Source: a virus. From it: 61,446 nucleotides of DNA. The position numbers and the translations under genes were made by a program. The DNA is taken from the IMG/VR virus record IMGVR_UViG_3300021347_000002, positions 1 through 61,446 of that record; one strand, given 5' to 3'. Position 1 is the stretch's first letter, and each line of letters opens with the position of its first letter. The notes below the pieces were generated by a model. It saw only the letters and a list, made by a program, of their open reading frames with translations. It was not told the DNA's origin and ran no database searches. Below are positions 7,964-19,100 of this stretch, one piece after another.

Positions 7964-9166
7964 ATGACTGAGAGACAGAAAAAAGAGGCTGCTAAACGCC
8001 TAGCTCAAGGAAAGCCCCAAGGATTAGGGCAGACCGGAGGATTGCAAAATTCGGAAGAGGAGAATAAACGCCGAGAAAACTTTGGTAAAACCGGAGGATT
8101 GCAAAATACGGAGGCAGAGAAGAAGCGTAGAGAAGATTTCGGTAAAACCGGAGGATTACAAAATTCGGAGGAAGAGAAGAAACGCAAAGAAGACTTTGGT
8201 AAAACCGGAGGATTAGGTGATTCTGGCGGCTTAGGTGAAGCAGGCCCCATTGGGGCTACTGGTGCTGTGGGTAAACCTGCTGAAGAACCTGCAATGGACG
8301 CTTACGACAAAGGTTTCCAAGCTTTAGATCAGGCAGACGTAGAAAAAGTAGGGGACTACGAAAGAGACCTACAAGAACTCGGACAGCTACGTAAGCAAAC
8401 GATAGCTGATACTTCAATGCCACAAGAAGAGAAGAGTAAACTTTTTGGTGATATTGCACAACAACCCGCAATGCAGAAGAAGCAGGCACGGGTAGGTTTG
8501 ATGGAAGAAGCCAAAAAGCTATCGAAAGGTGGTATGCTAGATGAAGCCGCCCAAGAGAAGCTCTTTGAAAAAGGTAAGTTCGGCAAAGCTAACCTTACTG
8601 AAGGTGAGATGAAGAAAGCTTTCTCAAGAGAAGATTTGATTAAAGACAGAGCGACTGAGAAAGAACTAGGTTATCTTCAGGAGTTTGAAGGAAAACTAGG
8701 TGGTGGCTTAGGTGCTTATGGTCAGAAAGTTAGACTCGGTCAGCAAGATCGAGCAGCTGGAAAACCTTTCGTAGCACGAAATCGTTTGACTGGAGGTGCT
8801 GGTGAAAGCAAATCAATCACTAGACCCGAAACCCTTATGATTAATAAAGCTGCCAAAATGATGAGGCTAGCTAAGAGAAAGGGGCTTGACCCTTCTGCTC
8901 TTGTTACCCCACTGTTAGCAAAAGCGGGTCAGATGGGTATGTATCGCCCTTCGATTACTTCTCAATCAGACAGAAAACGAGACGTTCTACAGTCTATGGC
9001 TTCCGCAGAACGTGCTGAAAAGGCTCGGTCGTTCTTAGGTGATATTATGGAATCTAAAAGAGCCACGGCGTCTGCTGAAGCGGGGGTAGCCAAGAAAAAA
9101 AATTCATTATTGGAAGAGCTTATACGCGAGAGGGAAGCTGGCGGGTATAAATACGGGAACGCTTAA
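7964..9166 (+). CDS. Repeat-containing putative internal virion protein, 400 aa
   Basis: ATG at 7964 is chosen over an upstream TTG that overlaps the previous gene. Residues 24-80 are three tandem 19-residue repeats (TGGLQNSEEE.KRRE.FGK), then a short Gly/Pro-rich, collagen-like stretch (GEAGPIGATGAVG), then a long charged helical region with a basic patch near 300 (KMMRLAKRKGLDP). It has no signal peptide or membrane segment. It is cotranscribed with the giant polyvalent protein, so an internal virion or ejected protein is a reasonable inference. No family recognised. Confidence 0.65.
   Translation: MTERQKKEAAKRLAQGKPQGLGQTGGLQNSEEENKRRENFGKTGGLQNTEAEKKRREDFGKTGGLQNSEEEKKRKEDFGKTGGLGDSGGLGEAGPIGATGAVGKPAEEPAMDAYDKGFQALDQADVEKVGDYERDLQELGQLRKQTIADTSMPQEEKSKLFGDIAQQPAMQKKQARVGLMEEAKKLSKGGMLDEAAQEKLFEKGKFGKANLTEGEMKKAFSREDLIKDRATEKELGYLQEFEGKLGGGLGAYGQKVRLGQQDRAAGKPFVARNRLTGGAGESKSITRPETLMINKAAKMMRLAKRKGLDPSALVTPLLAKAGQMGMYRPSITSQSDRKRDVLQSMASAERAEKARSFLGDIMESKRATASAEAGVAKKKNSLLEELIREREAGGYKYGNA
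8033..8203 (+). repeat. Three tandem 57-bp coding repeats
   Basis: Each unit encodes TGGLQN(S/T)E.E.KRRE.FGK. The units differ by a few substitutions at both silent and coding positions, so they are not fresh copies. A partial fourth unit (TGGL) follows. Repeat number is likely to vary among relatives. Confidence 0.85.
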
Positions 9167-9183
9167 CCTAAATACTTTAGACA

Positions 9184-10137
9184 ATGGACATCGCTCAGGA
9201 AATGGAAGCTTTGAAGATGCAGGACATCTTCAGGGGAGGTCTAGACGCTGCACAACAAATGCAGTATCAAAGAGAAGTTGAGATGCCTGAACAAGCTCAT
9301 CTTGCTAAGATGGCGAATGCCGCTATGCAGGCTGAGAACCTAAGAATCTCGCAAGAGACTCAGAGTTTTAAGTTAGAAGAACTTCGTCGCAAGGCTAAGA
9401 ACGAAGCCGAAGCCCATCAAATGATTCCTGATTTCGTTGATGCTCAACTAGGTCTCGCGAACGATCCTTCTAAAGATGCGTTTGAAAAAACACAAGGTAT
9501 CGCTGCAATCTACGCGCAGCTACCGCCCTCCGCCCTTACTAATCCCGCAGTTACTGCGGTGTTTGGAGCAGCTAATAGCATGGCCCAAGCTCAGTTTAAT
9601 TCTGAGAAATACAATAACGAGCAGAAGGAGAAGCAGCAGAGACTCCAACTGGCTCAAGATAGCAAGCGCGAGGCAGAAAACCAGAAAATCATGGAGGCTT
9701 ACGCTAAGTCTGGTAACGTCAAAGCACTTGAAGAGATGGTGACTAGCCAACCCTCTGAACTAGGAAACGCTTACCTCAGCATAGCGGGTGACGCTCAGAA
9801 GAGGGCGCAACTAGCACAAGCTGAGAAGACCGCAGAGCAACGCGATAAAGAGGAGAAAGCGCGCTTCGATATGAATGTCGCTAATATGAAGACACTAACT
9901 GCTATGGAGATTGGTGAAGGCGATGACATTGATTACAGCGACGCGGCTAAAACTGATTCTCAGTGGCAGACAATCAACACTATGCTCCTTAACCAATACG
10001 GTATTGATCCCTCACAGTTCCCTTCCGCTTTTGACGCTCGCCGTGCGGCATTAACTGCTGCTCAAAAAGAAATGGGAGGAACCTCAGCCGTCACAGAAAG
10101 CGCAGCAAGCAAAATTTCAGGCTCTATGGGCCGTTAA
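9184..10137 (+). CDS. Coiled-coil putative internal virion protein, 317 aa
   Basis: Almost wholly helical and rich in Gln, Ala, Glu and Lys. There are coiled-coil stretches at about 25-80 and 145-240 and a hydrophobic middle segment (QLPPSALTNPAVTAVFGAANSM) that may be a membrane-active or packing helix. It lies between two other probable ejected proteins and is preceded by an A/T-rich leader without a Shine-Dalgarno. Similar Gln-rich proteins precede the large internal protein in podovirus-like genomes. Function is inferred from position. Confidence 0.6.
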   Translation: MDIAQEMEALKMQDIFRGGLDAAQQMQYQREVEMPEQAHLAKMANAAMQAENLRISQETQSFKLEELRRKAKNEAEAHQMIPDFVDAQLGLANDPSKDAFEKTQGIAAIYAQLPPSALTNPAVTAVFGAANSMAQAQFNSEKYNNEQKEKQQRLQLAQDSKREAENQKIMEAYAKSGNVKALEEMVTSQPSELGNAYLSIAGDAQKRAQLAQAEKTAEQRDKEEKARFDMNVANMKTLTAMEIGEGDDIDYSDAAKTDSQWQTINTMLLNQYGIDPSQFPSAFDARRAALTAAQKEMGGTSAVTESAASKISGSMGR

Positions 10138-10171
10138 ACACAACACTACATCACCCTAAAATAACTCAGCT

Positions 10172-13100
10172 ATGACTGAATTCCAAGATTACTCAGATTG
10201 GGTAAAGCAAAGACCTGTCTCTTCAGACAGCACCCAAAACAAGGTAGACTACTCAAACTACCTCCGTAAAACCCACCTCGACTCGAATGAGTATTCTCTT
10301 GAAGTCGAGAACTCAATCCAGAACGAGCTTTATGGTAGCTTAGTTTCGTCAGGAGACATTGAAGAAGGCGATGTAGACGCATTTAGTTCTCTCACTACTC
10401 CTCAAGCAATATCGTCAGAGGCTAAAATGGATATTATCCAGTCTCGCATCGACCCTAAAAGCTCTAGCTGGCAGGCTATCACTGCTTATAAAACTGCGGA
10501 AGCAGACGGTCTACCTCCAGAAGAAGTTCAAAGATTGAAAACCAACGCAGGGTTTATCGCTGATCGGGAATATGACTCCATGAAGAGGCAGATGGTTCGC
10601 AATGGCGAGCTAGCCTTCGCTGCTTTCACTAACCTTGACGGAAGCCGTGAGATTGTCGCGGGCGATGCTGCTATTGGAGCTAACCTTAGCGATGCTTTGA
10701 AAGCTTCTAAGATGGGAGAAGTCACTTTATCTGACGCGCTTGCCGCGCAACAGCAGATGACTCCTGCATTTGGAACTAAGGTTCCCGCCTTCAAAGCTTC
10801 TCGCTATAGTCAAGCTTCAGCTATTATGTCTGAGTTGATTAGGGGCGATGAAAAAACCAACAACCTCCTACAGGCACACGCAGAACTCCGTGCTGGCGAA
10901 GAAGATGAAGGCTTCATGGACCAAGCGGCTAATGTGGTTAACGCGTTTGGTGATGCATTTGTAGGTATTTTCTCTTCTGAGAAACGGGAGCAGAACTCTG
11001 CTATGTTTAGAGCAAAAGATGTGACACGCGACGAAGCGGTCGCAGACATGATGCTTCGTGTCAACAGCTCGAACGCTTTACCGGAAGGTGAAGAGTTTAC
11101 TGCTCAAGAGATTGGAGCAGCCTTTGACCACGCGGTCCTTGAACGTGCGACAGCACAAAACATGTTTGACCAGTATACTGGTGAAGAAGCTGGACGCAAC
11201 CTCCGCATCTCTTCGACGGGTATGCCAATCATGGCGAGCGACGTTCTCGCAAACGAAGATCTCTTCAACGATACGGTTAAAGGATCTACTCTAGACGATA
11301 ATCAGAAAGATTTTCTTAGGCAGACTCGCACGTCAGTCCTTACTGACCGCTTTGAAGACTACTCTGAGATGTTTAAGCGTAGTGCTGTTGAAGACCAATG
11401 GAGCCAAGCCTTAATCGAAGGAGCCAACCAAGGTAAGAAGAATCATGAGATCTTAAATGACTTCTTGAAGGACGAAGACAACTACAGCCTCGTTACCCAG
11501 CGTTCAAAGGGAATCGCGTGGTCCCTTGTGAACTCTATCGGGACTCTGGCAGCAGCTATTCCAGCAGCAGCAGGTAACAAGATGGCTACTGACTACTTGG
11601 CCGACGTTGCTCAGAAGAATTCTGACAGGCAGCAAATTGCTCGCCTCTTTGGGCAGGAATATGGATACGCTGGCGAGATTGGTGAGACTATCGCCCCTAT
11701 GGTTACGGATATCTCGGCTACCGCCTTCCTTTCAGCCGGAACTTTCGGAACAGGAGGAGCTGCGTACGTTGCAGCGAAGTCTGGTTCCGTTGCAGTGGCT
11801 AAGACAGTCACTAAATCTTACGTCAACCACGTAGTTAAGAGTGTTCCAAGGTCTGTATTCAGAATTAAAGGAGCTAAGTATCAAGGTAAACTCTCTGACG
11901 CGATTAACATCGCAGTTAAAAAAGGTCACAGCGACCTAACGATGGATGTCTTGAAGGAATTCAACAGCGAAGTCGTCCGTAAGGCAGGTATCGCGAGTGC
12001 TGCTGCTATTCCGGCGGCTACTCGATCAAGTGCTGCTACCTACGGTGCCATCACCAATGCTCTTAGGTCTGATACAGATATGTCAGACGAAGAGATCCGC
12101 GACAAAGCTTTGGGTGCAGGTATGATGAGCGGGGCTATCACCGGAATTATTACTGGTGGATTCTCAGCACTCGGTAGGGGTGGTCTTGATGACGCTCTGC
12201 TTCGCGGGATGACTTTCCGTGACATGACTAAGGTGGTTAGCAAGATGACGAACGTCACGAACAAAACTAACCTTGATGCAAATGTTAAAGCGGCTCTTCG
12301 TAAGAGCATCGCAGAGTCTGCTAAGAAAGCAGGACTCGCTTCAGCGGCGTTAACGAAGAAAGCTAGTAGGATTAGATCCAGAGCGGGGGAGATTGCTGTA
12401 GCAGTAGGACGTAACTTCGGGGATGAAGCTGTTGAAGAAGGTCTAGATGAGTTCTTCAACTCGTTCGTCGAAGATGCCGCATTGGATCAAGACACTCCAA
12501 TGTTTGAACGACTCAGCCAGTCATACCACGCTGCTGTATTAGGTGGTATCATGGGTGCTGGTGCGCCTGCCGTACAGAAAGCTGGTGCAGCTCTACGCCG
12601 CCAGAGAGGGATCACCTTTTCACAGGTTGATAGGATGACTTCTGAGGTTGCCCAGAGTGCGTCGGAAAACCTCAAGGCTAATGGTAGCCCTGTTGCAGCA
12701 GCAGTCCTTGAACGTCTTTTCCAGACTCCTTTACGTGAGATGGTGGCCGCACCTGAAGTTACAGAAGCTGCACCTGAAGTTACAGAAGCTGCGCCTGAAG
12801 TTACAGAAGCTGCGCCTGAAGTTACAGAAGCTGCGCCTGAAGTTACAGAAGCTGCACCTGAAGTTACAGAAGCTGCACCTGAAGTTACAGAAGCTGATAC
12901 CTTAGAGGAGGTGGTAGAAGAGCCAACAGAAGTTGAAGGCGATCCTGCTTCGGTGGAAGAAGCCTTTAAAAATAATCCAGATGAAGCTAAGGATCTGAGT
13001 CTTGACGAAGTTAATGAAAGGGAATCCAACGAGGAACCTGATAAGAGTAAGCCTCGTAAGAAGGCTAAGAAGAAAGTCGGCAAGAAGAAAGTAGCTAAGA

Positions 13101-16100
13101 AGAAAGTAGCTAAGAAGAAAGTAGCTAAGAAGATAGAGGAAGAGGAAGAGATAGTTTACGACCTCGATGAAGAAACGATGGCTGATCTTCAGGCAGAGCT
13201 TGAAGAAGAAACAGGACAAAAAGAGGCTGAACCCACTCCCGCTGAGGAGACTGCCGCTAGAAAGGCTGTAGCTAAGAAGGCTGTAGCTAAGAAAGCTGCT
13301 GCTAAGAAAGCTGCTGCTAAGAAAGCTGCTGCTGCTAAGAAGGCTGCTAAGAAGACTGTAGCTAAGAAAGTAGTAAAGAAGTCTAAGCTAAAGAAAAGAA
13401 TAGAACGGAAAGAAAAAGATCCATTCTATATCGTCCCTGATCCTAAACAAGCTAAGAACTTCTACAACGAAAAAGACTTCCTATCGTCTGGAGTTAACCC
13501 TGAAGAAGTTACTGATGAGAATGGGGAGATAGTCCTATCCACAGAAGAGCGTGAAATTGCTGATAAAGTATTCGCCTTATCTAAAAAAGGATTCCCTGTA
13601 AACTTTACGAAACAGGCTAGGTATGGTGTAGACCTATCTAAACATCAAGAAAATGACGGGCGAGATAGGATCTCTACAGTCCTAGCTAGAGAGGTATATA
13701 ACCGTTTCCCTGTCCTGCAACCTACTGAAAGCACTGCGAAAGGATTAGATAAGTTTTCTACAGGTGCTGCTAAGTATGGGGCAAAGAAAGTAACGCACTA
13801 CGATCCCGTTACAGGGAAAAGAAAAAATTTATCCGTTAAAGGATACCTTGATATAAATGGGAATGGCGTCTTCAATAATGATCCTATAACCATGACAGAG
13901 ATGTTGGCTAGAGACATACCTGTCTTTATCCCTAAAGAGTTTAGGGACAGCCCCCTTCTCAATCCTTCTTTCACCAACCATTTCGATCCTCAATCAGGTC
14001 AGCTGTTGGGGCTACAGAAGCCACATAAAAAAGACCCGAACAGAATTGAGCTAGTCCGTAAGGAGATTAGGAGAACAGAGGAGCCATATGATTTTAGTGC
14101 GTTCCTCTCACTAGCGAATCTTAAATTCATCAGACCCGATGATAAGCCAGCCTACAAGCAGATACGCTCGTGGAAATTTATTATCGGTAAAGAGGAAGGT
14201 AAGGCACCTGCTCGTGGGAACTATCTTGAGGGTTCATTCATTAAGAAGACAGGCGATAGCGTTTTTGTAAGGAGAAAGGCTGAAGATGCGGATACTGTAA
14301 AAATTAACGCCCTACGAAAAGAGCTTAAAGCTCTAGAAAACACGCCTTTCAAAGACCCCGAAGCAAAAGCGGCGGCTAGGAGAAAGATACAGGACAAGCT
14401 AGCTCTAGCTAGAGGTAGGACCATCACTATCCCTATTAGCAAACTCAGCGATTTTGATCGGAACTGGGTGGAGAATGTCCCTACGGATAAAGAACTCAGT
14501 GCGCCCGACCCAACACTACCTCTTGGAGTTAGCCTGACAAATCCAAGGACAGGTATGCCTATTGAGGCATCTAATAAGACTAGGCACAAGATGAGTGATG
14601 TCCTCCGCTCAGTAGGTGACTTCGCTACCTTAGCATTGCCTCTGGCCTCAGAGGCAAATGTAACTTTGTCTGACGGGTCTACTGCTTCCTCTAGGGGCAT
14701 AAAGGCTGTTACAAACTTATTGGCTCCGGCTTCAAGAGAATCTTTTAGAAGGTTGGAGTCAGCGATGGGCTTCAGTGTAGAGAATATCGTCACTGAGATT
14801 GAGATTGAGTATGAGATTTTACTTAACTTCTTTAATATCCGCCAAGAAATTCTCACTGATCAGCAGAAACTAGGTAAAAACACTACCCACAAATTAAGTC
14901 CTTTGCAATTTAATAAGGGAGTGGATCTACTTCTTAGACATATGTCTCTGGACGTAGATGAAAGTTCTTTAAGGACTCAGAAAGGTATAATCAGTAAGCA
15001 AAAAATAAAGAAGGCGCGTATGCAAGCAGCGTCTGACTTGATATCTCGATACAGCGATAACTATGGCGGGTCACCCATAGAAAACGTGAGGAACTTCCTC
15101 CTCAAAGATGTAGTCAACAATAAAAGATTCATGGAAACCGGCAGGATGCCGGACCTCATGGGTCTTGTAAGGTTGTCTGCTGATAAGTATGTTAAACAGA
15201 GCATTACGAGAGGTAGCGTAGAGAAGGAGCGTGATACCGAGTCTTTAGATGATCTTTCCTTTGAAGGTTCTATCGGAATGTTTGACGCTCAGGCAGTAGT
15301 AGGTAGCCTTGATATGTTGGATGTCGATTTGGGTTCGCTCCCTGACAGTTTTGCTAGTATCGTTGACCGTGCTATCCTAGAAGTAAATGAGAATGAAGAA
15401 TTGAGGGGTGAGTTAGAGGCTCTTTACATTGATTCTATCCTCATCAACAGCCCTACCTCATCTATCGACGAGGTTCCTAACCTTAGCACCAAAAACCTAA
15501 TCGAGGGGGTCGCTGATATCATAAGCATGGCGGGTTATGATTCACCATCATCCAAGAATGCTTTAGCATTTAAGAGGGCGGTTGAGCAAAGCGAATACTT
15601 CACACCACAATCTAGTCTTCGCATAGCTTTAGAGTCTATCTACTACGGGGATGGAGACCCTGTCAGGATTGGTAATTACCTAGCTAAGTTGAAACGTCGT
15701 CAGGATAGATACAGACCTGACCTGTCTATCTCTGAGTATCGTGCCTATACAGAATCTTATGAAGAAGGTGAACGTATGGCACTTGAAGAAGAGCGGGGAG
15801 AACCTATTACTCTCACAGAGAAAGGCATGGAGATTGCCGCCGAAGGGGGAGCTACCCCAACTCGTTACGCACGGAGACTGGTTCGTAAAAAGCAGGAGAA
15901 AGAATCTGTTCCTGCCATTGAAGGCTTGTCTACTGTAAAAGAGCAGATGGATATAGTCCAAGGTAAGGATGTCTTCGATGCACTTAGTGAGGAAGATAAG
16001 AACATAATCAAAGGCATTCAGGCTACCGTCTTAAAAGGAGATCTGAGTCTCGAAGAGAAAGAGAACCTCAGAGATATAACTTCTAGGATCATCAGCCCTA

Positions 16101-19100
16101 GAACTTCCGAATCTGAATTGGAAGAGATACGGGATGAGGTGAAAAGGATTATCGGTAGAGCGAACAACAACGCTTCTCAGAACTCAGCATCGCAAGCAGC
16201 GACTCCGATGGAGCGTAAGCTGATGCGAGCAGATAACATAGCTGAGATCGGAAGGCTCGGCCTTGAGCATGACAGCCCTGACACAGTCGTTGAGGCACTC
16301 AAGACTATCTCTACTGAGTCAGACAATCCATCACACAAGTTAGTGGCCGATCTTCTTTTGGAAGACGAGAGCTTCCTAAGTTCAGTTGACTTCCATATTG
16401 TGGATAGCCCAGCAAACTTCGCTGGTCAGTATGTCTACCGGACAGATGGAACTCATCGGGTAGCAATCAACATCGACACAGGTAACAAGCTCGGACTTGA
16501 GAACGTCCTGCTTGAGGAATACGTCCACGCGTTCTTGTCTGATGTAACTAAATCAAATGCCGATCAGAGGTCTGACCAGCAGAACGAGGCTGTTGAAAGA
16601 CTCAACCGGATCTACAAGCTAGCAGAGAAACAGTATCGCGCTAAGGGTATTAAAGATCCTATGCTGGAGGATGCCTTCGTGGATTTCGACGAGTTCTTAG
16701 CTAAGTTCTTATTGTCGCCTAAGCTACAAGCTAGCATCAAGTCACTGGAAGCTCCTGCTGACCAGCGTGGTTTCTTCAAGAGGATCATTGATTCTATCTT
16801 GTCCATGTTCCGCAAGCGTAAGGTATCGAAGACTGAAGCTGTTGAATACGGTAAGGCTCTACAGGATGTCATCGACCTAGCGAAGTCTCCTACCTTAGCA
16901 CAGCTCCCTCCTCTGACACAAGACGCAGCGCGAGTTGCGAAAGAAACTAGTTCCATCCTGAGCCGTGTCCAAGAGGAGACAGTCAAGCACGAGGAGCGGA
17001 AAGAGAACCGCATGACCTCTGAAGAAGCGGTCGATGATACTGTATCCGATGAGCCAGTCACTTTCGAGTCTGAGAAGAGTCGTAAGATCATGGAGGTTGA
17101 GGCTTACTTACGGAGTAGGATTCCAAGAGGGCTATCTCTACAGGAAGCAGCCCTTCTAGACATAGGAAGTATTGCTCGGTTAGATCAAGGAAATTTCAAC
17201 TCAGATGGAATACAGATAGTTGAGTTCGACTTTAAAGCTTTTGAGGTTGCGACCAGAGGAATGGATATGGTTGGAGCTAAGGTCTACGCAGAGAAGACTC
17301 TACTGCATGAGACGATTCACTCTGCTTCCTATAACGTCCTTACTGTTGAAGAGATCACTACGCTAGAGGAGTCCCTCTCAGATGAGGACTACGCTTCTAT
17401 TGCTGAGACATACTTCAGAACCGACGAGGCTATTGCAGAGGCAAAGGCAAAACTCGATAGTGAGAATGTAGAGGAAGCCGCTCTCATCAGGAGGCAACTC
17501 GCTGAGGAACATCTCCGTATGAACTCAGAGCGTATCCTCTCTGGAACAACTACTGAAGAGGACGCTGAGTTCTGGTCGTCTGACCCATCACTACTGAGCA
17601 TTATCGCCCGATACGTCAGATCAATGTTCGCCCGCCTCGCTGCCATCAGACGCGCTCAAGGTGGCTCAGGTGTTCTAGATGAGATGCTCATCCGTATCCA
17701 CGATGAGGTCACTCTCATCCAGAACGGTTATGTTAGCTATGATCCTTCGATGGAGTTCAACACCGACGACCCTGAAGAATCTTTAAACAAGTTCAATGAG
17801 ATATTGAAGCGAGACATCGGTTCAGGACAGCCAGAAGGAGTAGCTCTTCAAGCTCAAGTCGGGGCATCCTCCGCAAGTGACGTAGACTTCTCTAATATTC
17901 CAAAGCTGCTTGAGCTTTCGATGGTGGAGTTCAAGACTTACAAATCTCCAAAGACTTGGTTCGCTAGAAACTTCAAAGGAGATGTTGACCTACCTGTCAA
18001 ACGGATCATGGAGCAGCGCGCTGAGTTTGAGAGAGCATCAACTCGTGTCTTGAAAACATTCCACACGGAATTCAATAAGATCATCGAAAGAGATTTCGGT
18101 GAGATGACTCAGGAGTTGAGTGATAAGATCAATCTAGCCCAAGGTTATTCTCCCACCAGCCTCGTCAAAGAAGAATTCTACAGAGAGGTAGAGGAAGAAC
18201 ATCGCCTTACAGTAAGGCAGATAAATAAAGATGACTCACTCACTGACGTTCAAAAGAAAGAACAGAAAGCAGAGTCTCGCAGAATCAAAGAGAAGAAGAT
18301 TGAAGAGTTAGAGAACGTCAAGATCGCAGAACATCAACAGTCCGTTGATAAAGCACTGGATGATATCAGGCAAACGTCTCCAGACCTCGCTGCTAAGATC
18401 ACTCTGATGCGTGAGGAACTCATCCGACCTATCCAGAAGATCATGACTAAAGAGGATTCCGGTATATCGGAAGAGCTTAGGGCTAGGATCGATAGGACTG
18501 GTGGGATCTACCTTACGAGACAGTATAAGATCTTCAACGATCCGACATACGCTCAGAAGGTTCTGGAAGATCCTGACTTCCAGACCGCTCGTGAGTTCGC
18601 TATCGAATACTTCACGAATCAGATGGGACTCTCGGAGGCTGACGCTACTGAAGCCATGAAGGTGTTCGTGCAGCAGTATGACACTGGACTCCAAGGAAGT
18701 GGGACGCCCCTCACTAAGTCTTATAAGAAGATCATGAAGAACCTTTCACGCCGGAAGGATCTGCCGATTGCACTTAGAAATCTTATGGGTGAATATGGTT
18801 TAGAAGAGTCTACTAAAGGAGAGCCAGCCACCAACCTCCTGCTTAGAACCTTTGCTACCGTGTCTTCACTAGCTGCACAACAGAAGTTCAGAAGTAACAT
18901 TGTAAAGTGGGGAGACGAGAGCAAATCAATCATCAGCAAAGCAGACAGAGATGCAGACACAGAAAAGTTCGGGGACTATGTTCTCTTGCTTGATCCTAAG
19001 ACCGCAGTCAAAGGTGATCCACTAGCTGGTATGTATGCCGCAGCTGATACAGTAAAAGACCTAAGAGAAGTCCTCACGGCATCCCCAATAGGAATTGATT

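Noticed and set aside
8005-8250. Pro-rich minus-strand frame
   Set aside because: Antisense of the 57-bp coding repeats; no independent support.
12487-13219. Minus-strand frames of 198 and 105 residues in the giant gene
   Set aside because: They mirror the APEVTEA and Lys-rich repeats (Ser/Ala/Thr and Leu/Tyr/Phe runs) and have no leader or neighbours.
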